A DNA stretch of 64,000 nt from Sporopachydermia quercuum (lineage: Eukaryota > Ascomycota > Sporopachydermiomycetes > Sporopachydermiales > Sporopachydermiaceae), in the NCBI GenBank assembly GCA_001599295.1, contig BCGN01000004.1, positions 178,529 to 242,528 of the forward strand, in the 5' to 3' direction. Below are positions 32,230-42,926 of this stretch, in pieces. The first letter of the stretch is position 1. Each line of letters opens with the position of its first letter. A model generated the notes under the pieces. That model saw only the letters and a program-made list of their open reading frames with translations, did not search any database and was not told where the DNA came from. Both the position numbers and the translations under genes were made by a program.

Positions 32230-34470
32230 TCAGTACCTATTATCATCTAACACTTCTGTCGAGAAAAAACTATCAGGTGGAGTACATGCACCTAATGCTC
32301 GTGTGGCATGAGAATTAAGAAAAGTCAACCCAAATATATAACTAGCATTGACCCAACCAAATCCTTCGGTTGCAACACCTTTGAAATCAGTTCCTTGATT
32401 GCCATACTCAGCATCAACTCTGTGAGGATCGATTGGTCTAGTAACATCATACTTCTCAACTACTATACCATTATAATCAACAAAAGCTTTGGTCATCAAA
32501 TATAACCACCGATAAACCAATCTCTCAGTATCCTCTACATATCCATACTTCATTAGCCCAACCCAAGTCAACATCTGTTGAGGAGCCCAACCATAGGGAT
32601 AGTCCCATTGCCGATTAGGTCTATCGAGACCAATCACACCACGAGATTTCTCGGTACCAGCGACGATGCCACCAAACATTTCAAACTTCGGTAATGTAAG
32701 TTCAACCATTTTGGCTGCCTGTCTTGGAGTGACTAAGCCTGCCCACATTGCCCAGAACGTTGTAGCTGATTCATAAGTTGATTGCTTTTTCTTTTTTATG
32801 TCATAATCAAAAAACATACCTTCTTTCTCATTCCATAAATACTTATTGATTCTATCTCTTCGTACTCTGCTTCTTCTATCCCAAGTAGAGGAACTCTCAA
32901 TTCTTCCATCAGGAAGACGCAATTGGTCCCCGAAGTAAACTCGGATGATGTATGCCAGATCTATTTCATACTTGAATAATAATGAATTGAGGTCAATAGT
33001 AGCTAGATTGGCACATCTGCCTTCTAATCTGTAAGTAGTATCATGGCCAGATTCTCTCACAGCTCTATCGTGAAGAAAGTAATCATCTAACTCAGGCTCA
33101 GTGACTTCCTCATTATTATACTTTTTTTGGAACTCCGGTATGGTTACATTATACTTCTCAGCATATGGCTTCAATACAGTATCGAAATGTGATGGTTCAG
33201 TTTCTGGTGGGATACCTAAACCATCAGGATGATAGCACGACAAACCAGTGGCAGTGTCGAGTCTCGGTTCAGCACACCAAACACCTTCATATTCTTTGAT
33301 AGCAGCACAAGTTGCTCGGTAAAGGAAGTTTTTAGCAGACCCTTGGACCAGATAGCCTGGTATAGAACCATCATTAGATTCGTCACTATTGTTATGACCG
33401 TTGCTTGATTGATACTTAACCTTTTCGTATATTCGTAATGTCATATCAGTGAGGAAAGGTGGCTGAGATCTACATAGATAATAAGATCTATTAGCATTGA
33501 GAATCTTACCATAATGCGTGATCTCGTAGATAAAATTCTCAACCATTCCTTTAGCTAGATCAATTCTATTGTTAACCAATAAACCCAGTGTCTCCATATA
33601 AGAATCCCAACCGTACTGCTCATTAAATCTACCTCCAGGAACAACATAAGGAAATCCTCTTAATGTTTCCTCACCAGTTGTTTCATCGTGACATTTTTCC
33701 ATAGCTAATGCTAACAATCCAGGCCTGTCGTTGATAGATTTAACAAACTCTGGTGTAATATCCTTTGGTAAATACTCAACTTCGAGTAGGACATCAGCGA
33801 AGTCTTCAGCTACAGAAACAAAGAATTCATACTGCTCGGTTTCTCCATGAGGAACATAGATTCTTGGGTTGGAATGAATAGTTTTAATCTTGCTGTCAGA
33901 AGCAAATTTGATGATGCTAGTAGAATCCAGCCTTCGGGTCAAATTGTTCCAAAACTGGGTTGAAATAATTCTAGATAATCTAGCAACAGGATTCTCGTTT
34001 AATCGTGCTTCATCCATGATTATACTCTTCTTGCCAAACTTCTTTGCTAGTGTAAGTTCTTGTAATAAATTTGATAGCATGTAAGTACCTCTAATATCAG
34101 TTTTGTTATATCCTTCGGAGTTAGCAGTACCTAGCTGAAGAACCTTAGGTCCTGAGTCTTCAATAGTGATTTGATCATTATTGTCAGTATCTTCTACTTC
34201 TAATAAGCTTTTGAGAGTGGTATCAATATCAGGAATCAAAAACTGACGATTGCCAGTTCTGATATCCATTGATGCTCTTCTTCTTAAAGACTTCTTCAAC
34301 TCTAGGGCATCCTCAGAAGGATTATTACGACCAGCAGCGGGATCAATGATAGACAACGTTCTGGTTTTATGAGTTCTTGTGTTGACAGTCATTGGGTTAT
34401 TTTGAGGTCCATAATAGATTTCTGGACCCGCAAAAGGGTCAAGCGCTGATGATCTTCGTCTGGATGTCAT
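32230..34470 (-). CDS. NTH1: Neutral trehalase, GH37
   Basis: This cytosolic enzyme splits trehalose into two glucose molecules when stress ends or growth resumes. The 746 residues show the fungal regulatory N-terminus with PKA-type sites RRRSS (4-8) and RRRAS (63-67). Next comes a calcium-binding loop, [12 protein letters not shown] at 94-105. The GH37 catalytic domain carries signature 1, [14 protein letters not shown] (278-291), and signature 2, [12 protein letters not shown] (621-632). Catalytic acid D477 and base E672 are in place by comparison with Saccharomyces Nth1. Regulation by PKA, 14-3-3 and Ca2+ is therefore likely conserved. An AGGGG (STRE-type) element lies at 34981-34985, about 510 bp upstream. 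Confidence 0.97.
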   Translation of the reverse strand: MTSRRRSSALDPFAGPEIYYGPQNNPMTVNTRTHKTRTLSIIDPAAGRNNPSEDALELKKSLRRRASMDIRTGNRQFLIPDIDTTLKSLLEVEDTDNNDQITIEDSGPKVLQLGTANSEGYNKTDIRGTYMLSNLLQELTLAKKFGKKSIIMDEARLNENPVARLSRIISTQFWNNLTRRLDSTSIIKFASDSKIKTIHSNPRIYVPHGETEQYEFFVSVAEDFADVLLEVEYLPKDITPEFVKSINDRPGLLALAMEKCHDETTGEETLRGFPYVVPGGRFNEQYGWDSYMETLGLLVNNRIDLAKGMVENFIYEITHYGKILNANRSYYLCRSQPPFLTDMTLRIYEKVKYQSSNGHNNSDESNDGSIPGYLVQGSAKNFLYRATCAAIKEYEGVWCAEPRLDTATGLSCYHPDGLGIPPETEPSHFDTVLKPYAEKYNVTIPEFQKKYNNEEVTEPELDDYFLHDRAVRESGHDTTYRLEGRCANLATIDLNSLLFKYEIDLAYIIRVYFGDQLRLPDGRIESSSTWDRRSRVRRDRINKYLWNEKEGMFFDYDIKKKKQSTYESATTFWAMWAGLVTPRQAAKMVELTLPKFEMFGGIVAGTEKSRGVIGLDRPNRQWDYPYGWAPQQMLTWVGLMKYGYVEDTERLVYRWLYLMTKAFVDYNGIVVEKYDVTRPIDPHRVDAEYGNQGTDFKGVATEGFGWVNASYIFGLTFLNSHATRALGACTPPDSFFSTEVLDDNRY

Positions 34471-35857
34471 ACTTCTAGTCTATGTGTTGCTATGCATGTA
34501 GGTGGGAGGGAGAAATAGATAATGTACAAGTGGTTGTGAAGATGTTAATGCAAATGCTTATAAGTTCACCAAGTATCAAAATAAAAGAGTTGTTGCAAAC
34601 TTGACGAGATGAATGAAAGATTCAGCTAGCTTCCACAGCTTTTGCTATCCGATGTATGTAGGCGATCAGTGATGGTTTAGTAGCTAAGTCCTTGATGATG
34701 TTGCGTCTGATTCTGATACGAGTATGTAAAAGATGCTGCTAGTATGCACAGCTCGAACCCTTAGATACTAATAAATGAGTTATCAGATAATTCAATTGGA
34801 TGCTTGATAATAACGTCAATTAAATAGCTCNATGCGTTGTTTCACANGAGATAAGAAGAATAGTTGTCAATTGTTTTAGACGGTTTATCTGATAGACTTT
34901 TAAGGCGCTGAGAAGATGCCTGACTAAAATATGCATAACATCTGCAGTTGGCTGTTTCTGGCAAGACGAAAGATAGAGGGAGGGGTGGCGGAAGACTGGA
35001 AGAAATGAGTAGGTGAAGAGGAAAGGATATCTTGATAGAAATGAGTTTGCAGTTGATTATTATAATAATAATATCAATAGAAACAGAATTTCTTTTTTTA
35101 TTGTATTCGCAATTTCACTGTTTGTCTAGGCTTGGAGGTTGTTGATTTTCCTTTATTTTAGTAGTATGTTCATATTCGTCATCGAGCATTCAATGATCAC
35201 GTAATATATAAATTAAAAATAGCTGCGCTTATTGTTCAGAGCAACGTATCCGATAATTCCAGTCGAAAGTGAGTGAAACTCCCAAATAATGCCTAAAACC
35301 GCACTTGAAATAACACTTCATCATCACATTTTATACACTCTTCCAGTCACTAAACTATTGATTATCTCATTTATACTCTTTTTTAAACCAATCTTTTTCC
35401 ACTTCCATCAGATCACGTCATCATTAATGTATCAGGTCCCTCCGATCGATGTTTGGGTGGCAAGTTTACTTGGGGCGCAATTCTGAAGATCCTTCCATAG
35501 TCTTCTTTCCTTCTGTAACAACTTCATNTCTCTCTCCATTCCACACCCAATGGTACAAAGATCTCTCGATAGTAACAAATTTTTGTTGACAACACAAACA
35601 AACACTTAAACATTCGAGAAAACTAAAATGGCAAACAATCTTCTTTTTTGATCTACATGATGTTTAGCCAGCTGTTGATGATAATAAAAAGAAACATCAA
35701 CGTATTCATAAATATAAAGCAAATCTATTAGGTAATTTGGTGAAATCGATTGAATATATCAGTGTAATTGAATATTGGAAGAGTGTTGTTCCGTATTTGA
35801 GATAGTCGATAGATAGTTGAACTGAGCTGAATTGTTGATAAGCAAATTCCTATCATA
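34471..35857. other. Divergent promoter region, NTH1 and YRB1
   Basis: 1.39 kb. It holds AGGGG at 34981-34985 and TCACGTAAT at 35197-35205. The small frame at 35289-35486 is not supported. Confidence 0.5.
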
Positions 35858-36755
35858 ATGTCAGAAGCTGAAACTAAGAAAGAAGAAACAACCGCACCTT
35901 CTTTACCATCAAACTTGTTGTCCATGTTTGGCGGTAAGAAGGAGGCCAAGAAGGAAGAAGAAAAAGAAGAGAAAGAAGAGAAAGAAGAGAAAGAAGGAAA
36001 AAACAAGAAAGAAGAGACTGAAGGAGAAAGTAAGAGTGGTGACAAGGGTAAAGAAGAAGAAGCTCCAGAATCACCAGATGTTCACTTTGAACCTTTAGTT
36101 CATCTTGACAAAGTGGATATCAAGACTAATGAAGAAGAAGAAGAAGTATTTTTCAAAATGTGAGTTAATTTTTAAATACGGAGTTGAATTAAATGAGTTG
36201 GCAAAGGATAGATGGTTAGGTATTCGTACTAGTAATGATAATGGAGAGAGTGGAGAGAGATGAGCACAGATCTTGCCATTATTTCCAAATTCTAGTGAAT
36301 ATTGGTGCTAATAGTTTAGCTCCCTATCCATGATATTGCTAAGAACTTCATTCTTTTTCGCGTTATTCTCCGTTTCTTTTTCATAACATACTAACATTTG
36401 AATATCTAGACGAGCCAAGCTTTTCAGATTTGACCCGGAATCTAAAGAATGGAAAGAAAGAGGAACTGGTGATGTGAAATTATTACAACACAAGACTACC
36501 AAGAAAATCCGATTAGTCATGAGAAGAGATAAGACACTTAAGATTTGTGCTAATCATTATATTACTTCAGAAATCTCTCTTAAGCCTAATGTCGGATCTG
36601 ATAGATCATGGGTTTACTCCGTTGCTGCTGATATCAGTGAAGAAGAACCTGAAGCCCAAACTTTGGCTATTCGTTTCGGTAACAGTGAGAATGCCAACAA
36701 GTTCAAGGAAAAGGTTGAAGAAGCCCAAAAAATCAATAAGGAACTCTTTAAGTAA
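35858..36755 (+). CDS. YRB1: Ran-binding protein 1 homologue, spliced
   Basis: Yrb1 binds Ran-GTP in the cytoplasm, releases it from export complexes such as Crm1, and assists GTP hydrolysis by RanGAP. Exon 1 is 35858-36159 and exon 2 is 36410-36755. The 250-nt intron has donor GTGAGT, branch TACTAAC at 36389-36395 and acceptor TAG. The spliced product has 215 residues. The N-terminal part is a Lys/Glu-rich charged tract with repeated EEK triplets. The single RanBD1 begins near FEPLVHL and contains [34 protein letters not shown] and [12 protein letters not shown], all diagnostic. The splice junction falls inside the conserved K-(V/I)-R-A-K-L-F motif, which confirms it. CRM1 is in the same window. 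Confidence 0.96.
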
Positions 36756-37306
36756 ATATGGTAGATAAGTGGGACCAATACAAAGTAACCTAATAAGAAT
36801 TTGATCTGAGTATTATTTATTGGTGTATTCCTATTTATGAAAGGTATAATTATCGACCAATGACTGAATGGATAAATGCATTATATTTATTATCATATGA
36901 GAATTTGTTATTTTTCATGTTGAATTGATTTACTTAGTAGTAAAATCTTTGTTGAAAAAGATCACAGTCAAATGAGAAGTACTAGCAAAAGAACTAGGCA
37001 ATTATCGATGTCGTTATTGCTGATTCTACCGAAACTTTCGTGATGTTAATTACTGGTTGACTAATGGTTGACAACCGGTTAATTACTCGTATAACTGCTG
37101 TAAGTGTTATTATTGCTATTGGATAAATGATGATGTTATTTTGAGCAGGTATGGCATTACCATTCATGCACGCTAAAAAAATCAAAACTATCAACCAAAA
37201 CACTTCTTTTATCAACTATTGGTCCATTTCTTCTTCCCCATTATAATTAAGTCGCCTTGACATATTATTACTTCGTTTTATTTCTTTTTCTTATCCCCAA
37301 ATGCTG
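36756..37306. other. Convergent intergenic region
   Basis: 551 bp between YRB1 and RER2 3' ends. The 73-codon minus frame at 36994-37215 is low complexity. Nothing else is seen. Confidence 0.45.
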
Positions 37307-38116
37307 CTAATCAAGCTTGTAATCGCTCTCTTTCTGCTCTCTCCAAGCTCTCCAACTCCATCGTAACAAAACTAGAGCCATTCGCCAATTAGTGAACTCA
37401 GGCCACATGCAATCAAGAAATTCGAACGAGCAATGTGAATCAATGCACTGCCATAGCAAAAAATCACTTAGCCGCTTCATACCACTGGTTCGAATCAGGA
37501 TATCCAACTTTGGGCATTCTCCCATATACATTGCTTTCTCTAGCTGTTCTTCCGTCATATCTACACTTTCACTATCATTGCCATCCTCATTNCTATTTGC
37601 ATTTTCCATTTGATCCTTTATAACTTTCTTCATGGCTCTAACTATATCGTCTCGTGAAGTATACGGCAGACACACATTGAGCACAGCTCTATTATTATTC
37701 TTCGTTTGATCTTCAACCTTTCTAATCATCTCCAGAACGTCTTTCGGCAGTAATTCAACTTCCCCTAGAACTTTCACTCTAACGCCATACTTTTCAGCTA
37801 ACTCACCTTTGCCAGAAATTAATTCGAATTTTTCTCGCAACAGCTTCATCAAAGATTTCACTTCTTCAGGACTCCGTTTGAAGTTTTCTTTGGAAAATGC
37901 AAATACAGTAGCTTCTTTCACACCGCAGAGATAGCATAGCTCTAAGATTTCACTCATAGACTGAAATCCTACCTCATGGCCTTTAGCTACTGGTATTCCA
38001 TGGGATCTGGCATATCTTCTGTTTCCATCCATAATGAATCCTATGTGCTTAGGCGTTGGTCCCGTTTGATAGATGGAAGCAAATATGCTAGCTGCTGTAG
38101 ATATTAGGCGATCCAT
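37307..38116 (-). CDS. RER2: cis-Prenyltransferase, dehydrodolichyl diphosphate synthase type
   Basis: This enzyme extends farnesyl diphosphate with isopentenyl units to make dolichol for glycosylation at the ER. ATG 38116 gives 269 residues, directly preceding the family N-terminus. Motif I is GFIMDGNRRYARSHG, with catalytic D30. The middle helices carry FAFSKENFKRSP. The C-terminal block is DILIRTSGMKRLSDFLLWQ, ending near FLDCMWPEF. An acidic, variable stretch of about 25 residues before the C-terminal block contains one N. RER2 and SRT1 paralogues cannot be told apart with certainty; the absence of a long N-terminal membrane segment is compatible with either. Confidence 0.92.
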   Translation of the reverse strand: MDRLISTAASIFASIYQTGPTPKHIGFIMDGNRRYARSHGIPVAKGHEVGFQSMSEILELCYLCGVKEATVFAFSKENFKRSPEEVKSLMKLLREKFELISGKGELAEKYGVRVKVLGEVELLPKDVLEMIRKVEDQTKNNNRAVLNVCLPYTSRDDIVRAMKKVIKDQMENANXNEDGNDSESVDMTEEQLEKAMYMGECPKLDILIRTSGMKRLSDFLLWQCIDSHCSFEFLDCMWPEFTNWRMALVLLRWSWRAWREQKESDYKLD

Positions 38117-38857
38117 GACGCTANTTAAGTATATATAAATGCTCTTGTAGAACACAATGGTAAACTGTATTAAAATTTAGTGAAATCGACTGAGATTCAA
38201 GTAATTAATTAGATAATAATTTATCTATTTACTAGATTCATATTTGTATCTATTTGACGTAACATCATCAAGCTGGCATAAAACGTTAGAGTACTATATT
38301 GTTTCCGATATTCTCAATGGATGAATTGCTTGATGAAGATTATCTCCGAAATATTAGAGTGAGATGGGAGGTTGTAATAGGGAGTACGGGAGATTAGCAA
38401 GTAGTTTGGTTGTTCATAGTGTTATTTCATACTTTCCGGAATTGAATGTCAAAAACAGGCAGCGAAAAGTATATAAATGAATTACTTTCTTTCTTTTCTA
38501 TTCTTTTCATTTAGTGTAAAAGAATTGAATCCTAACGGCCCCCTTCTCCGTTTTGGTCTTTTCTGCTCTCTCNAATCAAGATAATAAATATGACATAATC
38601 AACAATACAATATTGCTTTAAGTTAATGATCACATAATCATTTAGTTTCCCCAACCAAATCGACAGAAGAAAAATTAGTGAAATTTCAGCTATCGAAACA
38701 CTTTCTATCCCATCAATTAAACTATTAGTTCAACCGCCCAATCCACTATTGATACATTTTGACTATCCAAAATATCCACATTTTTATCAAAATAGCACAT
38801 AAAACTCCAATCAATCATCCCTGGAGTAACCATAAGCCATTCAGGACAATTATAGAC
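38117..38857. other. Divergent promoter region, RER2 and COQ1
   Basis: 741 bp, AT-rich, with poly-pyrimidine runs near 38486-38515 and a GATCACATAATC element near 38629, a near match to the TCACGTAAT motif. No gene. Confidence 0.5.
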
Positions 38858-40351
38858 ATGCTTTCTGGCAAAACAGGCTTGAGCCGAAGTTGGAGCGTAG
38901 TGAGAAATGGTACTCTCAATAAAAGGACAACGGTTCAACCGATTTCCATTGGCTTTATAGAGGTTTCAAGCCGATTGAAATCTACATGGGCCCAGAAAGT
39001 TGAGGAAGCATCTCATATAGTAAATCCAAAGAAACTAGAAGATCCCTTCTCTATTGTTTCTCATGAGATGTCCTCTTTGGCNAAGAACATTGCATCACTA
39101 ATTGGATCAGGACATCCTACATTAAATCGGGTGGGTGCATACTATTTCCAAACCGAAGGTAAGCATGTTAGACCATTGATAGTATTGCTATTATCAAAAG
39201 CATTAGATGCTATACCAGCAAATGAACATGATAGAGGTTCCAGAGACGAGTTCGATGTATTAGAACAAACTCCTTTGATTACACCGGAACCAAGTGTCAA
39301 TGATAGCTTATCACCATTAAGAATTTTGCATGGAATTAACCCAATGGTTATTCTAAATCCTTTATCTAAACCAATGGATATTTTACCGGAATTAGAAGAA
39401 GACAGAAAAAATGGAATACTGCCAAAGCAAAGAAGGTTGGCTGAGATTGTTGAAATGATTCATACTGCTTCTTTATTACATGATGACGTTATTGATAATA
39501 GTGATTCCCGCAGAGGTATGCCTAGTGGGAATATTGCATTCAGCAACAAAATGGCAATTCTAGCTGGCGATTTCTTGCTGGGAAGAGCTTCAGTTGCTAT
39601 TGCAAGACTCAGAAATGCAGAAGTCATTGAATTGCTTTCTACTACTATTGCTAATCTAGTTGAAGGTGAATTCATGCAACTGAAAAACACTGTTGTAACT
39701 GCTGATTTAGATAAAGCTGAAGCTAAGCAGGCAAACGATTTTACTGAGCAACCACCTTTAAGTCAAACTGAGAATGCAGTACCAATTCCTGAAGCTGTAA
39801 AAAAACAATTGAAGATCTCAGATGACAATTTGTCTCAAGATAAGAACCAAATTCAGATTAAAGGTGCATTTGAATATTACATTCACAAGACATATTTGAA
39901 AACAGCTTCTTTAATGAGTAAGTCTTGCAGAGCTGCAGCAGTTTTATCTGGTGTTAGAGATCCTATTGTTGATGCTAGTTATGAGTTTGGTAGAAATTTA
40001 GGATTATGTTTCCAAGTAGTTGATGATATGCTTGATTATATTATTCCTGAGGATGTCTTGGGTAAACCAGCAGGTGCAGATTTACAACTAGGCTTAGCTA
40101 CAGCACCAGTATTGTTTGCATGGGAAAAATATCCTGAACTAGGAGAATTAATCAGAAGGAAGTTTTCTAAGGAAGGTGATGTTTTATTAGCTAGAAAGTT
40201 CGTTGAAATGAGTGATGGTGTTAACAAGACAAGGGAACTAGCAAGGACTTTCCGAGATGAGGCATTAAGGAATTTGATGATGTTACCAAAATCTGATGCT
40301 CGTGATGCTTTGGAAGGATTAACAAAAGCTGTTTTAACTAGAAATAAATAG
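38858..40351 (+). CDS. COQ1: Polyprenyl diphosphate synthase for ubiquinone side chain
   Basis: Coq1 makes the long trans-prenyl tail of coenzyme Q in mitochondria. ATG 38858 is chosen because it starts a basic, Ser-rich presequence; the frame is open 33 codons further upstream. The 497 residues show the two Asp-rich motifs of trans-prenyltransferases: LLHDDVIDNSDSRRG (first Asp-rich motif at 209-213) and QVVDDMLDYI (389-393). GKHVRPLIVLL and GDFLLGRAS are also family blocks. A roughly 50-residue low-similarity loop separates the N-terminal helices from motif I, as in yeast Coq1. A CTG codon encodes the second leucine of GDFLLGRA, which supports the standard code. Confidence 0.94.
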   Translation: MLSGKTGLSRSWSVVRNGTLNKRTTVQPISIGFIEVSSRLKSTWAQKVEEASHIVNPKKLEDPFSIVSHEMSSLXKNIASLIGSGHPTLNRVGAYYFQTEGKHVRPLIVLLLSKALDAIPANEHDRGSRDEFDVLEQTPLITPEPSVNDSLSPLRILHGINPMVILNPLSKPMDILPELEEDRKNGILPKQRRLAEIVEMIHTASLLHDDVIDNSDSRRGMPSGNIAFSNKMAILAGDFLLGRASVAIARLRNAEVIELLSTTIANLVEGEFMQLKNTVVTADLDKAEAKQANDFTEQPPLSQTENAVPIPEAVKKQLKISDDNLSQDKNQIQIKGAFEYYIHKTYLKTASLMSKSCRAAAVLSGVRDPIVDASYEFGRNLGLCFQVVDDMLDYIIPEDVLGKPAGADLQLGLATAPVLFAWEKYPELGELIRRKFSKEGDVLLARKFVEMSDGVNKTRELARTFRDEALRNLMMLPKSDARDALEGLTKAVLTRNK

Positions 40352-42926
40352 TCATGACTATTTCTATGTATAATATGAGAGAAATATGATACTTTACTAT
40401 GTATATGCATGGAGTTAGATGGTGATAGATTGAGAAGTTAAGCATGAAGTATATATGCTGGTGATGTGAATTACTAGTGTTTTCTGTTTATTATTTGTAT
40501 ATAGATTATTATAAGACATTAAGAAAGAACTATTATTCCTTAAATTTGATATATCTTGTAGGATTACTTGACCAGTGAAGAAAAGATAGAATATATAAAA
40601 TACTGGAAATTGTACATGTGACTTTTTTTCCTAATACATGATAGTGCATGAACCTCTAGCCATTTGGATAGGTACAATGGACTTAAAGCTTCATGATATC
40701 AGTTATGAAGTCAATTTTTACAATGAAACCAAACATTTGAAAGCACGTTAAACATTAGGGGAAAATGTATACTGTTCGCATTTGAGCACAGATTTTTGAG
40801 TAGCGTTTAAATGAAGAAGGTATAGAGTTAAGTCGGGCTTCATGTTGTGACTAGCCGTGAGTCAAATACATGAAACTGAACAAAGTTTGCTGATGGTGTA
40901 TGTTGGACGCATTCCGCTAACTTACAAGCGAGAGATAGCATTATGCAATTAGAAGTAACTAAATGCAGAAATTTCATTGTATTCGAGAGGTTAAGCATTC
41001 AACCTAAGACAGTGATTTCACTGTAAATAGGTGTTAGGAAATTCTAAGATGAAATAGTGAAGCTCCGACAGTTACAGTATATTGCTTCTGCATATTTATG
41101 CATGTAGATTGTTTCCTATGATCAACCCAACTGTCCTTCGGAAGTACCACAAAAATGTACTATACGATTAAATCAAAGAGTTTTGACAGCTTATTTCATT
41201 GCCCTTTTCCCACAGCTGGCTTAACGATATTTAATCTTTATAGGAATTTGTACACTCCATAGGAGGAACTAATCATTTGTTAATAATTAATTCCTTCAGG
41301 TTTTTTAAACCGGTAATGCACGTCTATGCAGTGAGGGTAAACAGAACTCATGATGTCATCAAGCATTTACCTTGCATGAAGATAGTAAATCTTTTGAAAC
41401 TGAATGAAAGAATTGTTCAAAGGATAAGGCTACGTTCGATAAATTATCAATTATACAACAAGAATAATTTAATTTAAATCATTAAATATGTTTAGTAAAT
41501 CTTGAGGAGGGTTCTTTTCAACAGGAGCACTTGATTGTCCTACTTGATTGTTCTACTTGCATTGCCCCTTTAGCTTATCTATCATGTGCATATCATGATA
41601 AATTCTCTGAATTCTCCTAACAGCGAAATATACTCTGTTTTTAAATGGGCCCAACGATCTTGAAATTTAGTATGGTACCCTGGAGAAGAATATTAATTTT
41701 TTGTTGCTGTAGCTGTTTCGGACCATTTGTTTGGTAAACCAGAACCGGAGCAGGAAGGTACAACAAGGTTATTATAATATATTCTGGAAGATATTCATGC
41801 AGAGTGTATGCATGATAATAAGGTTGGACATTATCTATACCATTACATGTGTTTTCCTTTGAACTTCACCTCAGGTCAAATCCTCTAGACGATTCTTCTC
41901 ATTCCAAGCTATCATTGAGATATCCAAGTAAATATAAAATCATAAAACGTAAACGAACCATAAATGCCAACTCACATCTATAAAATCATCCCAGAATACC
42001 CAAAATCCACTTTTCCAAGTCCTTAAACAGCAAAAACCTAACCATTCATTCTAATCTCCAGTTAACGCCCCCTCTTCCTAAACACACTCATTCTCTGCAA
42101 AATCCGCATATACTCGCATACTCCTTTCCAAACTTAATCCTCTACGGACAAATGCTCTGTGTAGCCAGAATTCCTACATTTATTTCTAAGCTTACAACAA
42201 ACAGCTAGTTTACTGTTCGTATCGCCATGACTACTGCTTCTATGGTATGCTCTCTATGTTTGTAAAGGAATGAATTATAAGTGTACATTATATCGAAGCG
42301 AATGCTTTGACAAGAGTTTGGGAAAAAAGAAGTCAGTTTTGTAGTTTTGAGAGAAAAACCCTTGTTTTTTTTTATTCTAGAAGAAAAGCAACAAGAGAGA
42401 AAGAAGGTAGTGAGACAACTGACAGGACAGGACAAGTATAACTATTGGTACTGATACCAAGTAGTAGATATAGTAAACTATTAGATTTATATATCTGTTG
42501 TTTGGTATTGCTTGATCTTGATAGTGAGTGGTCGGTTACGTGTATATCATTCGTACAGTGCGAGATAACAGGATAAACAACTCTGTAGAGTCAGGTTTAT
42601 TGAAGCTGGTTCAAACGGTGACACACGATCACTACCCGTATTTATTTTCCTGGTCATAATATACGTGATATCTTATGTTATGCAACAGGAGGAGCTATTT
42701 CAGCGTTCATCATATAACTTTGAGATCCCAGAGGACAAACAGCAGAGAATAAACAACAGACTTAGCAGCATAACAGCGTTGTCAGCAACTGATATATTAA
42801 CAACATAGACAACCACAACTGACNGTTATCGCACTGCTATTCTCTCCTTTCAAGAAGATAAACATACATACATACATATATTTATCATATTAATCATTCA
42901 AATTCTTCTTCAAATCCTCATTTAAA
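40352..42926. other. Long upstream region of SKN7
   Basis: 2.6 kb with no supported gene. The frames at 41277-41477 and 42205-42435 are short and low complexity. Long promoters are usual for yeast transcription-factor genes. No clear named site stands out. Confidence 0.5.

Noticed and set aside
37485-37500. GGTTCGAATCA resembling a tRNA B box
   Set aside because: It lies inside the conserved C-terminal block of the cis-prenyltransferase gene and no cloverleaf surrounds it.
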